The notes beneath the pieces were generated by a model. It worked only from the letters and a program-made list of their open reading frames with translations. It was not told where the DNA came from and did not search any database. Made by a program: the position numbers and the translations under genes. A DNA stretch of 64,000 bases from the NCBI RefSeq assembly GCF_021266465.1, contig NZ_CP089848.1:1178001-1242000 (forward strand), written 5' to 3'. Source of the DNA: Paralcaligenes sp. KSB-10. GTDB lineage: Bacteria > Pseudomonadota > Gammaproteobacteria > Burkholderiales > Burkholderiaceae_B. Shown here in pieces: positions 62,247-64,000 of this stretch. Position 1 is the stretch's first letter; every line of letters starts with the position of its first letter.

Positions 62247-63443
62247 ATGACCATCCACACCCGCTACAGCCAGGTCGACGACCTGATCGATTCAGCCGGT
62301 TTTCTCACACAAACCCGCCATCATTTGCATCACAACCCGGAACTTTCATTTCACGAGGTGGATACCGCCGAGCTGGTCGCGTCGCGCCTGGAAGAATGGG
62401 GCTACCAGGTTACACGCAAAGTCGGCGGACATGGCGTCGTGGGAACGCTGAAACTGGGCAAGGGGGCACGCAGTGTCAGTGTGCGCGCCGATATGGACGC
62501 GCTACCCATCCAGGAAGAAACCAAGCTGCCCTACGCCAGCCGCCATGCCGGCCGGATGCACGCGTGCGGACACGATGGCCACACCACCATGCTGCTGGGT
62601 GCGGCCCGCCATCTTGCCCAAAAGCGGAATTTTTCCGGCACGGTACACCTGGTGTTCCAACCAGCGGAAGAAGCCGGGCGCGATAGCGGAGCCCAGCAAA
62701 TGATTGCCGACGGGCTGTTCGAGCGCTTTCCGTGCGACGCCATCTTCGGCCTGCACAACCATCCCGGATATCCAGTGGGCACCTTCATGTTCGGCAGCGG
62801 CCCCTTCATGGCGGCCTCCGATACGGTCAAGATCACGATTCACGGCCGCGGCGGCCACGCGGCGCGCCCCCATCTGGCCGTCGATCCGGTGCTGATCGCC
62901 GGCAGCCTGGTCATGGCGCTGCAAAGCGTCGTGTCGCGCAATATCGACCCTACGCAAACCGCCATCGTCACAATCGGTACATTGAATGCCGGTATCGCGC
63001 CCAACGTTATCCCCGAATCCGCCACAATGGGCTTGAGCGTGCGCTCCTTCAGCGCCGATGTGCGGAAAAAACTGCAGCAGCGTATTACCGAACTGGTCAC
63101 GCTGCACGTACAGGGCTATGGCGGCAGCGTGGATATCGACTATCGGCAAGGCTACCCTGTCGTGGTCAATAGCGAAGCCGAAACCGAATTCGCCCGGGGC
63201 ATAGCCGAAGAACTCGTCGGCCCCGCGCGGGTAATCGCGCCTTTCGGCCCCATCACCGGCAGCGAAGATTTCGCCTATTACCTGCAGCACAAGCCCGGCT
63301 GTTTCCTGCGTTTGGGCAATGGCGAACACAGCCCCATGCTGCACAACGCTTCGTACGATTTCACGGACGACAACCTCACCGTTGGCGCCGCGTACTGGGC
63401 AAGGCTGGTGGAACGTTTTCTCGGGCAGGAGACACAGGTATAG
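62247..63443 (+). CDS. M20 family amidohydrolase (hippurate hydrolase/IAA-amino-acid hydrolase type)
   Basis: A 398-residue enzyme from the ATG at 62247 (AAAGGT upstream). Ligands are in HACGHDGHTTMLLGAA, PAEEAGRDSG, GLHNHPGYPVG and TGSEDFAYYL. The lid sequence HGRGGHAARPHLAVDP is typical of the amidohydrolase branch, which splits N-acyl amino acids. It is 26 bp after the first M20 gene and is the last of the operon. Confidence 0.91.
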   Translation: MTIHTRYSQVDDLIDSAGFLTQTRHHLHHNPELSFHEVDTAELVASRLEEWGYQVTRKVGGHGVVGTLKLGKGARSVSVRADMDALPIQEETKLPYASRHAGRMHACGHDGHTTMLLGAARHLAQKRNFSGTVHLVFQPAEEAGRDSGAQQMIADGLFERFPCDAIFGLHNHPGYPVGTFMFGSGPFMAASDTVKITIHGRGGHAARPHLAVDPVLIAGSLVMALQSVVSRNIDPTQTAIVTIGTLNAGIAPNVIPESATMGLSVRSFSADVRKKLQQRITELVTLHVQGYGGSVDIDYRQGYPVVVNSEAETEFARGIAEELVGPARVIAPFGPITGSEDFAYYLQHKPGCFLRLGNGEHSPMLHNASYDFTDDNLTVGAAYWARLVERFLGQETQV

Positions 63444-63452
63444 CGGAAAAAC

Positions 63453-63483
63453 AGGCCGTCAGGATGGGCATAACGGTCTTTCT
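63453..63483 (+). terminator. Possible terminator after the peptide-ABC/M20 operon
   Basis: AGGCCGT and ACGGTCT pair (one G-T) around a 13-nt loop, followed by TTCTGTG. The T-run is weak. Confidence 0.4.
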
Positions 63484-63506
63484 GTGTCGATCACTCAAAA
63501 AAAACC

Positions 63507-63686
63507 TATAATAGAGCGCATTCGGCCTAGACTTTCGTCTTCGATAAGGCTACATTGCCGAATAGATTTTCAAGTTCGTTGAAATTAGTACAAGCCAGTA
63601 CCAGAAACAGTACTTTTTTGCTCAAACCTTCACACCTTGATAGTCTCCCCTAGAGTATCGTGCTCGTAATTTTAAAGGTTGCAAAA
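63507..63686 (+). promoter_or_regulatory. Promoter (-10) and long leader of the cold-shock gene
   Basis: A perfect TATAAT at 63507-63512 with a poor -35 lies about 170 bp before the start codon. The leader would be about 165 nt, the size of the thermosensing 5' UTR of E. coli cspA. It includes a possible GCCT...AGGC hairpin (about 63527-63552). Confidence 0.5.
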
Positions 63687-63896
63687 ATGAAAACAGAAAC
63701 TGGTATCGTTAAATGGTTCAACAACGAAAAAGGCTTCGGCTTTATCACTCCTGAGTCGGGCGGCAAAGATCTGTTCGCCCACCACACCGACATCGTCGGC
63801 ACCGGCTTCAAATCGCTCGAAGAAAACCAGCGGGTTTCCTTCGAAGTAGCTGAAGGCCCCAAAGGCCCCCAAGCCAAGAACATCCAGTCCGTCTAA
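63687..63896 (+). CDS. cspA: Cold-shock domain protein (CspA family)
   Basis: A 69-residue single-stranded nucleic-acid-binding OB-fold protein. [15 protein letters not shown] contains RNP1 (KGFGFI); DLFAHHTDI is the RNP2 region; [17 protein letters not shown] closes the fold. It acts as an RNA chaperone. The ATG at 63687 follows TAAAGG; nine more codons in frame upstream are not part of the family. Paralogues are common, so the exact csp letter is not certain. Confidence 0.93.
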   Translation: MKTETGIVKWFNNEKGFGFITPESGGKDLFAHHTDIVGTGFKSLEENQRVSFEVAEGPKGPQAKNIQSV

Positions 63897-63910
63897 ACAC
63901 GGAATGTTCG

Positions 63911-63940
63911 AAAAAGCCCACCGCATGGTGGGCTTTTTTT
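63911..63940 (+). terminator. Rho-independent terminator of the cold-shock gene
   Basis: The 7-bp stem GCCCACC, loop GCAT, GGTGGGC (63916-63933) is flanked by AAAAA upstream and TTTTTTT downstream. It could act in both directions. Confidence 0.9.
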
Positions 63941-64000
63941 ATGGGCAACGTTCTTGAGCGCAGCAGTGCTGCAACACGACACATAGCTTCTGGGGCATTT

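Overview
The window is GC-rich chromosomal DNA that looks like a betaproteobacterium of the Alcaligenaceae (Bordetella/Pusillimonas/Candidimonas type). The grounds are indirect: the gene repertoire includes a Bug-family periplasmic receptor, a PbrR/CadR-type regulator, an AIDA/pertactin-like autotransporter, Dpp/Opp-type peptide uptake, EmrAB-NodT efflux and many ABC importers. No rRNA or phylogenetic marker is present, so genus is not claimed. There is one tRNA (Asn, GTT), no CRISPR array, no integrase and no transposase.

Layout. 1-907: a non-coding composite repeat. 970-7571 (minus strand): galactarate use, with a GntR/FCD regulator, galactarate dehydratase garD and a four-gene ABC importer. 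7905-8640: a DUF5993 micro-protein and DsbB. 8702-10561: a ribbon-helix-helix protein and a convergent SulP transporter. 11113-13916: a Cd/Zn/Pb P-type ATPase with a divergent MerR regulator and a recognisable MerR-type promoter. 13994-22303: an NCS1 permease, then on the minus strand an exported molybdenum hydroxylase (large Tat subunit, 2Fe-2S subunit, tri-haem cytochrome c, XdhC and MocA-like accessory proteins) and a DUF924 protein. 22405-26032: an autotransporter broken by one frameshift. 26663-30718: tautomerase, persulfide-dioxygenase-like MBL protein, YddA-type ABC exporter, SirB2. 31237-36739: sulfatase and Bug receptor, MarR, YeiH-family exporter and LysR. 36812-43309: patatin phospholipase and a MarR-NodT-EmrAB efflux operon. 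43374-47627: tRNA-Asn, an OmpR/histidine-kinase pair, an AI-2E family permease and an amidohydrolase. 48474-50824: MAPEG, DUF2141 and carotenoid-oxygenase genes. 51045-55098: an Fe(III)-type ABC importer. 55309-63443: a peptide ABC importer operon ending in two M20 hydrolases. 63687-63896: a cold-shock protein.

The most unusual content is not protein-coding. Four intergenic blocks (23-907, about 10640-11116, 30715-31217, 47659-48477) belong to one composite element family. The three two-ended blocks are bounded by related inverted ends, which are very similar in block I and more diverged in III and IV. Inside are one or two kinds of roughly 200-230 bp hairpin (called A and B here). Arms and tips differ between copies while pairing is largely kept, and A and B share a common core. 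In three blocks the terminal TTAG of the element supplies the stop codon of the neighbouring gene, and the two intact flanked blocks sit between convergent genes. I recognise no known family. The block contains no credible ORF, so it would have to be mobilised in trans or maintained for a structural, terminator or RNA role. A second, shorter palindromic repeat family (about 22 bp, core CCACAAGGG) occurs at 43515, 52147, 56867, 56917 and 57000.

Start codons were chosen by conserved N-termini and ribosome binding sites, so several genes are shorter than their maximal open frames. Functions are assigned by family resemblance recalled from memory; no database search was run.
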